The notes: generated by a model not told the origin, from the letters alone. 64,000 nt of DNA from Bacillus paralicheniformis (GCF_001042485.2 NZ_LBMN02000023.1:124001-188000); one strand, 5' to 3'; positions 17,722-25,672 are shown, counted from the stretch's first letter. Numbers and translations are program-made.

Positions 17722-18441
17722 ATGGGCCGTAAATGGAACAATATAAAAGAGAAGAAAGCGTCCAAGGATGCGAATACGAGCCGAATCTACGCCAAGTTCG
17801 GCCGCGAAATCTATGTGGCGGCAAAGCAGGGAGAGCCCGACCCCGAACTGAACCAGAACCTGAAATTCGTGCTAGAGCGCGCCAAAACATACAATGTCCC
17901 GAAAGCGATTATTGAGCGGGCGATTGAAAAAGCGAAGGGCGGTTCTGAAGAAAATTATGACGAACTGCGCTATGAAGGCTTCGGGCCGAACGGAGCGATG
18001 GTGATCGTTGACGCGTTGACAAACAACGTCAACCGCACGGCTGCCGATGTGCGCTCCACATTTGGCAAAAACGGCGGAAACATGGGTGTGAGCGGATCTG
18101 TCGCTTACATGTTTGATCCGACGGCCGTCATCGGTTTTGAAGGCAAAACGGCTGATGAGACGCTCGAATTATTGATGGAAGCGGATATTGATGTCCGTGA
18201 TATTTTAGAAGAAGACGATGCGGTGATCGTCTATGCCGAGCCCGATCAGTTCCACGCCGTACAGGAGGCGCTGCAAAACGCCGGCATCACAGAGTTCACG
18301 GTGGCCGAGCTGACCATGCTCGCGCAAAATGACGTCGCCCTTCCTGAGGATGCGCGCGCGCAGTTTGAAAAACTGATTGACGCGCTGGAAGATTTGGAAG
18401 ACGTTCAGCAAGTTTACCATAATGTCGATTTAGGGGCGTAA
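17722..18441 (+). CDS. yeeN: YebC/PmpR (TACO1)-family protein YeeN
   Basis: A 239-residue YebC/TACO1-family protein. The N-terminus [19 protein letters not shown] and [19 protein letters not shown] is diagnostic for the YeeN branch; the [20 protein letters not shown] and [13 protein letters not shown] segments are the family core. Members act as translation factors that ease ribosome stalling, or as DNA-binding regulators. I start at ATG 17722, where homologues start, with AAGAGAGTGG 8 nt upstream; an upstream ATG at 17686 only adds 12 residues. A TATAAT at 17669 with TTGATG at 17644 (19-nt gap) may be its promoter. A strong terminator follows. Confidence 0.9.
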   Translation: MGRKWNNIKEKKASKDANTSRIYAKFGREIYVAAKQGEPDPELNQNLKFVLERAKTYNVPKAIIERAIEKAKGGSEENYDELRYEGFGPNGAMVIVDALTNNVNRTAADVRSTFGKNGGNMGVSGSVAYMFDPTAVIGFEGKTADETLELLMEADIDVRDILEEDDAVIVYAEPDQFHAVQEALQNAGITEFTVAELTMLAQNDVALPEDARAQFEKLIDALEDLEDVQQVYHNVDLGA

Positions 18442-18459
18442 AAAGAAATCGTGAAGTAA

Positions 18460-18508
18460 AAAGATAGATGAACAGGCGAAAGTCTGTTTTGTCTATCTTT
18501 TTTTATTT
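18460..18508 (+). terminator. Terminator after yeeN
   Basis: AAAGATAGA / TCTATCTTT stem with an inner AACAG / CTGTT stem, then a T-run. Confidence 0.8.
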
Positions 18509-18519
18509 GTAAAGTTAAC

Positions 18520-18564
18520 TTGACACCTGATTTTTTGTTAAGTATACTTTACGTATAGTAAACT
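18520..18564 (+). promoter_or_regulatory. Promoter with overlapping dyad operator of the XRE gene
   Basis: TTGACA, 17 nt, TATACT is a near-perfect SigA promoter. The -10 is embedded in an imperfect 24-bp palindrome at 18541-18564, centred on TACGTA, with half-sites AGTATACTT and TAGTAAACT. A related GTAAAGTTAACTT lies over the -35. This suggests autorepression by the XRE protein. Confidence 0.65.
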
Positions 18565-18585
18565 TTACATTCTGATGGAGGAAAG

Positions 18586-18795
18586 ATGAAAACGTTAATA
18601 AAGGAAAAGCGCACTTCGCTGAACATGACACAAGAAGAACTGGCTAAAAGGCTCGATGTGTCAAGGCAAACGGTGATTTCCCTTGAAAAGGGGAAGTATA
18701 AACCTTCACTTGTTCTGGCGCATAAACTGGCTCAAATTTTTGAATGTCTGATTGAAGATTTATTTATTTTTGAGGGGGATGAAAATATTGACTGA
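18586..18795 (+). CDS. Small XRE-family HTH regulator
   Basis: A 69-residue protein made almost entirely of an XRE/Cro HTH: LNMTQEELAKRLDVSRQTVISLEKGKYKPS, then a helix that ends IEDLFIFEGDE. Such minimal regulators are usually paired with a small membrane protein in Firmicutes, as here. GGAGGAAAG precedes ATG 18586. The strong promoter and dyad just upstream suggest it represses its own operon. The target beyond that is unknown. Confidence 0.83.
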   Translation: MKTLIKEKRTSLNMTQEELAKRLDVSRQTVISLEKGKYKPSLVLAHKLAQIFECLIEDLFIFEGDENID

Positions 18796-19102
18796 AACGA
18801 TGACAAACACACTGATCGCTTTAGCAGGTTTAGGAATAGGCGTGCTCGGGATCGCAATTATTTACAGTGTAAACAGACGGATTGGAAAAAAAGAGAGGCT
18901 GTTCGATGAACGCCAGCAGAAAATTAATTATCAGGCTAAGGCGCTCTCCTGGAACATTACAATGGCGGCTATTTTAATGGCCTGGACATTGGCAATTATT
19001 TTCCAAGGGATTTCCTTTTCATTTTTCTTAATAACAGGTTTATATATCCTGCAATGTTTATCAATGCTGATCACAACCGTTTACCTTGCGCAGAAAAACT
19101 AA
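18788..19102 (+). CDS. Small membrane protein paired with the XRE regulator
   Basis: About 104 residues with three or four hydrophobic segments: LIALAGLGIGVLGIAIIYSV, ITMAAILMAWTLAIIFQGI and a third over FFLITGLYILQCLSMLITT. Between the first two is a charged loop, RLFDERQQKINYQAKALSW. I prefer the TTG at 18788, 9 nt after GAGGGGG, over ATG 18779, which abuts that site; either way it overlaps the end of the regulator gene, so the two are coupled. I do not recognise a function; membrane partners of this kind are often annotated only as hypothetical. Confidence 0.7.
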   Translation: MTETMTNTLIALAGLGIGVLGIAIIYSVNRRIGKKERLFDERQQKINYQAKALSWNITMAAILMAWTLAIIFQGISFSFFLITGLYILQCLSMLITTVYLAQKN

Positions 19103-19124
19103 GATGGTGCTGTTCCCCTTTGTA

Positions 19125-19161
19125 TCCGGATTTTACCGATTTATCGGTAAAATCTTTTTTT
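19125..19161 (+). repeat. Left copy of a 37-bp direct repeat that is also a terminator
   Basis: Contains the stem GATTTTACCG / CGGTAAAATC followed by seven T, ending the XRE operon. All 37 bases recur identically at 21254-21290. The two copies enclose an AT-rich 2.1-kb segment. Confidence 0.85.
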
Positions 19162-19546
19162 GTGGAAAAGAAAACCCGAGGCAGGGCCTAGGGTTCCAAA
19201 CGGCACGCAAATCTGAAATACAGATACGAGTCGGTATTTTCGGTGTGCTGGACATTACGTAGATAAAGCAGGAAGAAACAAAAAGTAATAGAAACATATA
19301 TACGAAATCAGATCGAAGATGATATCGTCGCGTGGGGATTTAGATACATGGGATCCTTTGTATATGAAAAGGTCAAGAAAAGGAAGCAAAAATAAGAAAA
19401 GACCTTTGAGCTTGCCACTAAAGTGGTACATTAAAACGAACCATTAAGCCCGTCACCCAATCAAGTCATTCAGCTGGATATCATCTTGAGGGGAAGATTA
19501 TTGCAAACAAATCCCCATCATACAGATGACTGAATTGGAAAAATTT
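19162..19546. other. Gene-free stretch with an ORF remnant
   Basis: About 385 bp without an intact gene. On the plus strand 19267-19395 is a 42-codon open frame with coding-like composition (...IEDDIVAWGFRYMGSFVYEK...) but no ATG, GTG or TTG at its head. It may be the tail of a lost gene. Nothing else was recognised. Confidence 0.35.
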
Positions 19547-19765
19547 TTATTCTACGTCTTTTAGTATGGCTTCAATTTTCTCAAGCCGCTGTTTGATATC
19601 CTTTATTTCCTCGTTTTCAAGTCTCAATTTCTCTTCGGCCAATTTGCCGTTCCTTAAATATCTTTTGACAACCTTTGTTAAGGCAACGATACCCGCAATG
19701 ACAAGTGCTGCCATTACAAAATAGTATACTGGTATTAAAATTGTGATAATATCAACTGTCCCCAT
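19547..19765 (-). CDS. Small single-pass membrane protein with coiled coil
   Basis: A 72-residue protein: one membrane helix (ILIPVYYFVMAALVIAGIVAL) then a basic stop-transfer KVVKRYLRNGK and a charged coiled coil (EEKLRLENEEIKDIKQRLEKIE). AAGGAG lies 7 nt before its ATG. Its start lies inside the end of the ArsR-like gene (14-bp overlap), so the two are co-translated. It may modulate or anchor the regulator, in the way small membrane partners do in other ArsR or anti-sigma pairs; that is inference. I recognise no named family. Confidence 0.72.
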   Translation of the reverse strand: MGTVDIITILIPVYYFVMAALVIAGIVALTKVVKRYLRNGKLAEEKLRLENEEIKDIKQRLEKIEAILKDVE

Positions 19766-20090
19766 CTTTAGTCTCCTTACATTCTGTAGATTGTTGTTTC
19801 CCCAAATTCTCGATTAAATCATTATCAATCGTAAAGGAAAATTCTTTTAGATAATAGTACTTAAGAGCTTTACCATCTAATGAAACTTTCATTTCACTAA
19901 ATATAATTCCTGTCTCCTCGAGCTTGGTTAGATGCAAATAAAGTAATGTCCTATTGATTTCTAACTTGCGTGCAAGCTCACTAACATAGCAACCTCCTTT
20001 TGATAAGATGGTTAGAATTTGTAAGCGAATTGGGTTTCCAAGTGCCTTTGCAATTAAGATTAATTGGTTTGGATCATTTATTTTATTCAT
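19752..20090 (-). CDS. ArsR-like winged-helix regulator
   Basis: A winged-helix protein of about 112 residues. The DNA-binding core is LGNPIRLQILTILSKGG followed by YVSELARKLEINRTLLYLHLTKLEETGII, the ArsR/HTH_20 pattern; no metal-binding Cys cluster is seen, so the signal is probably not a metal. I use ATG 20090; a TTG at 20099 is also open. Neither has a good Shine-Dalgarno, which is unusual here. It is divergent from the secreted-protein gene at 20397, with about 300 bp between them, and may control it. Base composition is AT-rich, unlike the backbone. Confidence 0.75.
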   Translation of the reverse strand: MNKINDPNQLILIAKALGNPIRLQILTILSKGGCYVSELARKLEINRTLLYLHLTKLEETGIIFSEMKVSLDGKALKYYYLKEFSFTIDNDLIENLGKQQSTECKETKDGDS

Positions 20091-20298
20091 ATGTAACAAT
20101 AATTTAACACATGTGCATCTAAAAAAAAAGGTGTTTTTTCAAAAAAATGATTCATTTGTTATATTATGTTAATCATAAAAAGGAGCATTATCTTAAAACA
20201 CATTTTAATCAAAAAATAAATTTTATAGAGAAGAAAGATAAAATTAAAAGTATATTTTAATATAAATGCAATTAAAGTATATTTTTTCCGATTTGTTA

Positions 20299-20327
20299 TT
20301 GTCTCTAAGTATTATACATGATAATAT
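20299..20327 (+). promoter_or_regulatory. Candidate SigA promoter of the secreted-protein gene
   Basis: TTGTCT, 17 nt, TAATAT, 70 bp before the start at 20397. The rest of the 300-bp divergent gap is very AT-rich with no other clear signal. Confidence 0.5.
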
Positions 20328-20396
20328 TAACAATAGTTGAATAGAATTCCAGTTAAATACACCTAAAAAAATTACTTTATTCGGAGGGTGATTTGA

Positions 20397-21167
20397 ATGA
20401 AGAGATTCTTATTATTAGTATCCTTTTTGCTAGTGTTCCCTACTGCCTATGGGACTGCCATTGCAAAGGAAAAAACGCAAGGTTTAAGTTTGGAAGAAAA
20501 AATTTTTGAAATTGATAAAAGTGATGATTTATCAAAACAAGTTAAAAAACAAAAGTTTATCCAAGCTTTGGAGGATTCAACTGATGAGGAGAAGACTGAA
20601 TATCTTGAAGAAGTAGGAGAGCGAGTACAAAATACTTTAAGTGAAGTTGATGTTCAATTAGGTGAAAATAAAGAAATAGATTTAGGCATGGGGACGACTA
20701 TTGAATTAGAGTCTTCCGATGTTATAGAGTCAACTGAAGATGAATTAGTAAAGACTTCTGGATATGATTTTTCAAAAGGAAATGTACTCGAAAAAAAATA
20801 TGGTGCTAGAAGATTTACATGTAGGGTTAGTGTGAAATCCCTTGGCATCACATTAGGATCTTTAGTGCTACGAAACCACTATACAGTGGGGAATTTTGGA
20901 TTGAAAATGAGGTATGCATCCGATAGTGGAACATCTGGAATAGATCCTTTAATGATTATCACAAGTTCTTCTACATCGGTTCCTGACGGTAAAGCTGAAA
21001 AGGTAGGGTATGATATGAATGCAAGAGGTTCGTATAAATGGAAACTAGGTATTTCAGGTATATATGCATCTTTTACATCAGAAATATACAGTACAATCAA
21101 GTTACATAAGCTAAATAAGAAAAAGAAATTTGCTGTTGTATATCAAAATTACAAATTTACTGAGTGA
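20397..21167 (+). CDS. Secreted protein of unknown function
   Basis: A 256-residue exported protein. Signal peptide about residues 1-23 (MKRFLLLVSFLLVFPTAYGTAIA). Residues 25-95 are acidic and helical with many Glu and Lys. From about 125 on the protein is beta-rich and basic, with one Cys (FTCRVSVKSLGITLGSL), a Gly/Ser-rich middle and a lysine cluster near the end (KLNKKKKFAVVYQNYKF). A pro-region followed by a basic beta-domain would fit a secreted antimicrobial or toxin, but I recognise no family. GGAGGGTG precedes ATG. It lies in the AT-rich insert between the 37-bp repeats, divergent from an ArsR-like regulator, and looks horizontally acquired. Confidence 0.72.
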   Translation: MKRFLLLVSFLLVFPTAYGTAIAKEKTQGLSLEEKIFEIDKSDDLSKQVKKQKFIQALEDSTDEEKTEYLEEVGERVQNTLSEVDVQLGENKEIDLGMGTTIELESSDVIESTEDELVKTSGYDFSKGNVLEKKYGARRFTCRVSVKSLGITLGSLVLRNHYTVGNFGLKMRYASDSGTSGIDPLMIITSSSTSVPDGKAEKVGYDMNARGSYKWKLGISGIYASFTSEIYSTIKLHKLNKKKKFAVVYQNYKFTE

Positions 21168-21253
21168 TCATGCCTTAAACATCAGCTGAAAAAAGATGAA
21201 AAGACAAATGTCAGACTGTTTCAGATTTATGAAAACAGAGTTTGATGATCGAT

Positions 21254-21290
21254 TCCGGATTTTACCGATTTATCGGTAAAATCTTTTTTT
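21254..21290 (+). repeat. Right copy of the 37-bp direct repeat / terminator
   Basis: Identical to 19125-19161 in the same orientation; a terminator hairpin with a T-run, ending the secreted-protein gene. Confidence 0.85.
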
Positions 21291-21312
21291 ATATCCAAAA
21301 GACTCATGAGAT

Positions 21313-21339
21313 TGAATTTTCTTGAAAGACTGCCGATAC
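21313..21339 (+). promoter_or_regulatory. Candidate SigD promoter of yfmT-yfmS
   Basis: TGAA, 15 nt, GCCGATAC, against the SigD consensus TAAA-N15-GCCGATAT: one mismatch in each element. It fits the chemoreceptor gene in this operon. Confidence 0.65.
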
Positions 21340-21390
21340 ATAAGATGTAGTCTAACTTTTCCCAAAACTGTTTGATAGGAGATGGACTGA

Positions 21391-22848
21391 ATGATTCAAA
21401 TAACTGACCTCAACCGTCAATACATAGGAGGGGAATGGAGAGACGGCCAAAGTGAAAGCGTCTTGGCCGATCTGAATCCTTTTACCCATAAAACGATTAC
21501 CTCTTTTCGGAAAGCGACGCGGGAGGATGTCGATGCGGCGTACAAAGCTGCGCTTGAGGCGAAAAAGAAATGGGATAACGTCAATCCTTATGAAAAAAGA
21601 GCGATTTTAGAAAAAGCCGCGGCTTATATTGAAGACAATAAAGAAGCGATCGTGTACCTCATTATGGAGGAACTTGGCGGAACACGGCTGAAAGCGGCTT
21701 TTGAAATCGATCTTGTCGTCAATATGATCAAAGAAGCGGCAGGTTTCCCGCTCAAAATGGAAGGTAAAATTCTCCCTTCACCGGTTGATGGGAAAGAAAA
21801 TCGGATATACCGCATTCCGGCGGGAGTGGTCGGTGTCATCAGTCCGTTCAACTTTCCGTTCTTTTTATCTGTAAAATCGGTTGCACCTGCGCTTGGCGCA
21901 GGGAACGGCGTTGTCTTAAAGCCGCATGAAGAAACACCGATTTGCGGCGGCACGCTGATTGCAAAGATTTTTGAAGAAGCCGGTCTTCCGGAGGGACTTC
22001 TGAATGTTGTCGTCACGGATATCGGGGAAATCGGCGACAGCTTCGTTGAGCACCCGATTCCGAGAATCATCTCGTTTACCGGATCAACGAAGGTCGGCAG
22101 CTATATCGGGCAGCTGGCGATCAAACATTTTAAAAAACCGTTGCTTGAACTCGGCGGAAACAGCGCATTGATCGTTCTTGAGGATGCCGATTTGGAATAC
22201 GCTGTCAATGCCGCGGCTTTCAGCCGCTTCACACATCAGGGGCAAATCTGCATGTCGGCCAACCGGATTCTCGTTCAAAAAGAAGTGTATCCGGAATTTT
22301 TAAAGCTGTTCAGCCAAAAAATCTCCGGGTTTAAAACGGGTGATCCGCTGGATCCTGAAACTGTGATCGGCCCTGTCATTAATGAACGCCAAGCTGAACA
22401 TTTAAGAAAATCGATTGAGAAAGGCATCGAAGAAGGCGCCACACCGCTTCTGAAAGGCGATATTAAAGGCAATCTCGTCGAGCCGACGATTCTTGCGGAT
22501 GTCACGTCTGACATGTCTGTCGCCAAGGAAGAGCTGTTCGGCCCGGTTGTGTGCGTCATGCCGTTTGAGACCGAAGCAGAAGCGGTTGAGATCGCGAATG
22601 ACACTTCGTTCGGACTGAGCGGAGCCGTACACACGGGAAATGTGGAGCGCGGCGTTGCCATCGCGAAGCAAATCGAGACGGGCATGATCCATGTCAATGA
22701 CACAACGATCAACGACGAGCCACATGTCGCTTTCGGCGGTGAAAAGCAATCGGGGATCGGAAGGCTGAACGGCGAGTGGAGCCTTGACGAATTTACGACA
22801 TTAAAATGGATTTCCGTCCAGCACCAGAAAAGGATTTTTCCATATTAA
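21391..22848 (+). CDS. yfmT: Aldehyde dehydrogenase YfmT (aromatic aldehyde type)
   Basis: NAD(P)-dependent aldehyde dehydrogenase, 485 residues, the usual length. The catalytic Cys is C287 in HQGQICMSANRI and the general base E253 in LLELGGNSALI; SPFNFPFFLSVKSVAPALGAGN is the cofactor-binding region and FTGSTKVG the Rossmann glycine turn. It resembles B. subtilis YfmT, annotated as a vanillin or benzaldehyde dehydrogenase, which oxidises aromatic aldehydes to acids. It is followed 16 nt later by the soluble chemoreceptor gene yfmS, so the pair may link sensing and removal of an aldehyde. AGGAGATGG precedes ATG. Confidence 0.9.
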   Translation: MIQITDLNRQYIGGEWRDGQSESVLADLNPFTHKTITSFRKATREDVDAAYKAALEAKKKWDNVNPYEKRAILEKAAAYIEDNKEAIVYLIMEELGGTRLKAAFEIDLVVNMIKEAAGFPLKMEGKILPSPVDGKENRIYRIPAGVVGVISPFNFPFFLSVKSVAPALGAGNGVVLKPHEETPICGGTLIAKIFEEAGLPEGLLNVVVTDIGEIGDSFVEHPIPRIISFTGSTKVGSYIGQLAIKHFKKPLLELGGNSALIVLEDADLEYAVNAAAFSRFTHQGQICMSANRILVQKEVYPEFLKLFSQKISGFKTGDPLDPETVIGPVINERQAEHLRKSIEKGIEEGATPLLKGDIKGNLVEPTILADVTSDMSVAKEELFGPVVCVMPFETEAEAVEIANDTSFGLSGAVHTGNVERGVAIAKQIETGMIHVNDTTINDEPHVAFGGEKQSGIGRLNGEWSLDEFTTLKWISVQHQKRIFPY

Positions 22849-22864
22849 AAGGAGGATTTGATAC

Positions 22865-23716
22865 ATGAATGAAGCAGTAAAAACGGACATCCACCCGCTG
22901 CTGGATGCTTTTGTGAAAGTGGCGCCGTTTCTGAATCAGCTGATTCAGGACGATGTGACAGTGGGGATTTACGATACTGAAAAGCTGATCGTCAACATTC
23001 CGGGAAAGACATTTTCCCTTGATGTTAAAGCGGGTGATCCTTTGCAGGAAGGCGATATTATTACAGACGCTATCCGCCAAAACAAAAAGAAAGTGAGCAT
23101 GGTGCCTAAGGAACTGTTCGGCTTCCCTCTTGCGGCGAGAGCGATCCCGCTCCATGACGAGAACGGAAGGGTTATCGGCGGAGTCGGACTCGGTACGAGT
23201 CTTGAAAAATCGGATCAGCTTCACCGCGTCGCAGAAAGCCTGTCGGTCATCGTCGAGCAGACGGCCTCAGCCATTCAGGATATCGCCGAATCTGTCAGCG
23301 GGTTTTCCGGACAAATGTCCGACATTTCCAAGCAGGCGAAAGAAGTCAGTGAAAGCGCCGGAGAAATTGAGAAAATTTCAGTTACCGTAAAAGGCATTTC
23401 AGATCAAAGCAACCTGCTCGGACTGAACGCGGCGATTGAAGCGGCGAGAGCCGGAGAGTCAGGAAAAGGGTTCTCCGTCGTCGCCGACGAAATCCGCAAG
23501 CTCGCGACACACTCAAAAGAAAACGTCGGGCAGATTGACCAAATCACGAAGAAAATCCACGCGTTATTGAAAGACCTTGAGCATTCGATCGAAGTCATCA
23601 ATGAACATACGAGCGGCCAGGCCGCCGGCGTTGAACAAATTTCCGCCACCATGCAGGAGATCAGCAGCAACGCGCATAACCTCGCCAAGATGGCGGAACA
23701 TCATTTTGAAGACTAG
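22865..23716 (+). CDS. yfmS: Soluble chemotaxis receptor YfmS
   Basis: A 283-residue methyl-accepting chemotaxis protein with no membrane segment. Residues 1-125 form a sensory domain (VTVGIYDTEKLIVNIPGKTF, then VIGGVGLGTSLEKSDQ). The C-terminal signalling coiled coil has the conserved hairpin tip ISDQSNLLGLNAAIEAARAG and GFSVVADEIRKLA, which bind CheA and CheW. YfmS is a cytoplasmic receptor in B. subtilis. It is co-transcribed with yfmT from a probable SigD promoter and ends at a strong terminator. AAAGGAGG lies before the ATG. Confidence 0.92.
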   Translation: MNEAVKTDIHPLLDAFVKVAPFLNQLIQDDVTVGIYDTEKLIVNIPGKTFSLDVKAGDPLQEGDIITDAIRQNKKKVSMVPKELFGFPLAARAIPLHDENGRVIGGVGLGTSLEKSDQLHRVAESLSVIVEQTASAIQDIAESVSGFSGQMSDISKQAKEVSESAGEIEKISVTVKGISDQSNLLGLNAAIEAARAGESGKGFSVVADEIRKLATHSKENVGQIDQITKKIHALLKDLEHSIEVINEHTSGQAAGVEQISATMQEISSNAHNLAKMAEHHFED

Positions 23717-23727
23717 AGATAGAAAAA

Positions 23728-23758
23728 AACTGCCTGACAATGTGTCGGCAGTTTTTTT
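23728..23758 (+). terminator. Terminator of yfmT-yfmS
   Basis: ACTGCC-GACA / TGTC-GGCAGT stem then seven T. Confidence 0.85.
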
Positions 23759-23873
23759 ACTAACACTACTACACTAGCGATTGAAATGACTGCCGTAAAT
23801 ATGGCTCATGAGTATGCTCTTTCCCGTCACACTGCAATTCCTTCAAACGTGTAAAAGAGACGAAATCAAATAA

Positions 23874-24791
23874 CTATATATTGAAAATAACTCCGATAAG
23901 AGAATAGATAATGACAGTCGAAAAAAGAATTGTCATATGAATCAGAGAGTAAATAAACATGGATTTTGCCCATTTCTCTGAATCCATTTTTTTGTAACCA
24001 TACACACTAAGAACCAACCATATGACACCTAATATAAGGGAAACAAGCATAATGCCGAGGCTCAAAGAAATAAAAAGGAGACTTGTCCCGATAAGGATGA
24101 TTAAATAAATATTAGTTTGTATATATGTTCTTTTAACTCCTTTGATAACAGGGAGCATTGGAACTTTCGCAGCCTTATACTCATCATTTTTTCGAATGGC
24201 TATAGCATAGAAATGAGGCATTTGCCATATCACAGATGTCACAAAAAGACCGAGAACAGCAGGATGTGTGATGTCCGGATAGACAGCTGACCATCCAATA
24301 AGAGGCGGCATAGCTCCGCCGATACTCCCGACCTCTGTATTGTAAACTGTTCTTCTCTTACTCCACATGGTATACGGGACAATATAAAAAAACAATCCTA
24401 GAAACCCTAGGAGTGCTGCCAGAGAGGTGGTGAAACCAAGGATTATTACACCAAAAATCATCATAAAGATACCGAGCCATAGAACTGTTTTAGGCTTTAT
24501 TTCTCCTGTAACGGTTGGTCTGTTTTTGGTTCTCTCCATAATAGAATCTATATCCCGGTCATATAAGTTGTTAAAAGCTCCTGCCGCTCCCATTACTAAA
24601 ATAGACCCAATTAATGCAAAAAATATTTCTGGTAATTTCTCAGAAAGGCTGATTTTATAAGTATATAAAGATAATGTTAATCCAGAAAACATCGGAATAA
24701 GGTTAGATTTAATAATTCCTGTTTTAATGGTTTTTGACAATATGATGGACACAGGTCGTTTATCCGTTTTGATATTATTTTCAATTTGCAT
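23874..24791 (-). CDS. UbiA-family protoheme IX farnesyltransferase (heme O synthase)
   Basis: About 305 residues with nine hydrophobic segments. The first polyprenyl-binding motif is NNLYDRDIDSIMERTKNRP near residues 80-98 (N-x3-D-x3-D); the second loop has NTEVGSIGGAMPPLIGWSA and WQMPHFYAIAIRKNDEYKAAKVPML, which are characteristic of CtaB/CyoE heme O synthases. The enzyme farnesylates heme B in the membrane for cytochrome oxidases. It is likely a second copy (like CtaB/CtaO in B. subtilis) because no oxidase genes lie nearby. I use ATG 24791, 7 nt from AGGAG; ATG 24794 also fits. A divergent TetR gene is its probable regulator. Confidence 0.87.
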   Translation of the reverse strand: MQIENNIKTDKRPVSIILSKTIKTGIIKSNLIPMFSGLTLSLYTYKISLSEKLPEIFFALIGSILVMGAAGAFNNLYDRDIDSIMERTKNRPTVTGEIKPKTVLWLGIFMMIFGVIILGFTTSLAALLGFLGLFFYIVPYTMWSKRRTVYNTEVGSIGGAMPPLIGWSAVYPDITHPAVLGLFVTSVIWQMPHFYAIAIRKNDEYKAAKVPMLPVIKGVKRTYIQTNIYLIILIGTSLLFISLSLGIMLVSLILGVIWLVLSVYGYKKMDSEKWAKSMFIYSLIHMTILFSTVIIYSLIGVIFNI

Positions 24792-24860
24792 CATTCTTCT
24801 CCTCTTTTTAATGGCCACACGTTGATTTAGTGAAGTGCTAGTGATACCTTTCAGAATATA

Positions 24861-24876
24861 CATACTATATGGTATG
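24861..24876. promoter_or_regulatory. Candidate TetR operator
   Basis: CATACTATATGGTATG is palindromic at 14 of 16 bases and lies midway between the divergent UbiA and TetR genes. Confidence 0.5.
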
Positions 24877-24919
24877 TTAATTCTGAACAGTATGATTGTT
24901 AATAAGAGGAGGAAGAAGA

Positions 24920-25525
24920 ATGCTTAGAAGAAGGCTAACCCAAAAAGAGCGAAAAGAGGAAACACGTCAATTGTTGTTAGAATCGGCTGTTGAGATTTTT
25001 TCGGAGCTTGGCTTTCATGGGGCTTCTGTTGAAAAAATTGCTGAACATGCCGGATTTAGCAAAGGAGCGGTTTACTCCAATTTTAAATCTAAGGAAGAGC
25101 TCTTTCTGGCCTTATTGGAACAACAAATGAATTTACAAGTGAATAACATCGATCAAATCATAAATAATCAGCATTCACTTTCATATTTTATTGAAACAAT
25201 GAATGATCATTTTGTCTCAGTGGTGAAAGAAAATCAAAAGTGGATGATTTTAAATATGGAATTTCTTCTTTATGTGATGCGTAATGAGTCAGTGCGCTAC
25301 AAATGGTCTTGCATGATCAGGGAGTCTGTGGACCGGATCTCCAAGTCTGTCGCGAAACTAATGTTGAAAGAGAATCATGAGGTTACGCTATCTTCGGAAG
25401 AAATCGCTTGGACTATTTTTTCACTTGAAAATGGTCTTGCGATATTCAATTTTATTAATGGAGAAAGCGTCCCGATGAATTTATATGGAAAAGCGCTAAA
25501 AAATTTGCTTTCAGCCTCTGAGTGA
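24920..25525 (+). CDS. TetR/AcrR-family regulator
   Basis: A 201-residue TetR repressor. The HTH is ILLESAVEIFSELGFHGAS-like: AVEIFSELGFHGASVEKIAEHAGFSKG followed by AVYSNFKSKEELFLALLEQQ, a very standard TetR DNA-binding domain. The C-terminal ligand domain is helical with no recognisable class. ATG 24920 follows AGAGGAGGA by 6 nt; the upstream TTG at 24896 lies before that site. It is divergent from the heme O synthase gene with a 16-bp palindrome between them, so local control of both genes is likely. The ligand is unknown. Confidence 0.87.
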   Translation: MLRRRLTQKERKEETRQLLLESAVEIFSELGFHGASVEKIAEHAGFSKGAVYSNFKSKEELFLALLEQQMNLQVNNIDQIINNQHSLSYFIETMNDHFVSVVKENQKWMILNMEFLLYVMRNESVRYKWSCMIRESVDRISKSVAKLMLKENHEVTLSSEEIAWTIFSLENGLAIFNFINGESVPMNLYGKALKNLLSASE

Positions 25526-25642
25526 CTTTTTAATAGAAAAGTTGTACTTTTCAATTTCTAGGCTCAGTGTCATACATTAATTTAAATTTTATTTTAAATT
25601 TTTTAGAGGAATTTTCCCCGGGCGAAGCGAAAGTGATGAATG

Positions 25643-25656
25643 GGAAATCGCTTTCA
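25643..25656 (+). promoter_or_regulatory. Possible CcpA (cre) site
   Basis: GGAAATCGCTTTCA differs from the cre consensus TGWAANCGNTNNCA at the first base. It sits 17 bp before the start of the anion symporter gene, where binding would repress. Confidence 0.35.
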
Positions 25657-25672
25657 AAGGGGGAAGGGGTAA

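Noticed and set aside
24427-24660. Plus-strand frame opposite the heme O synthase gene
   Set aside because: It mirrors the conserved prenyltransferase motifs on the other strand and has no ribosome site.
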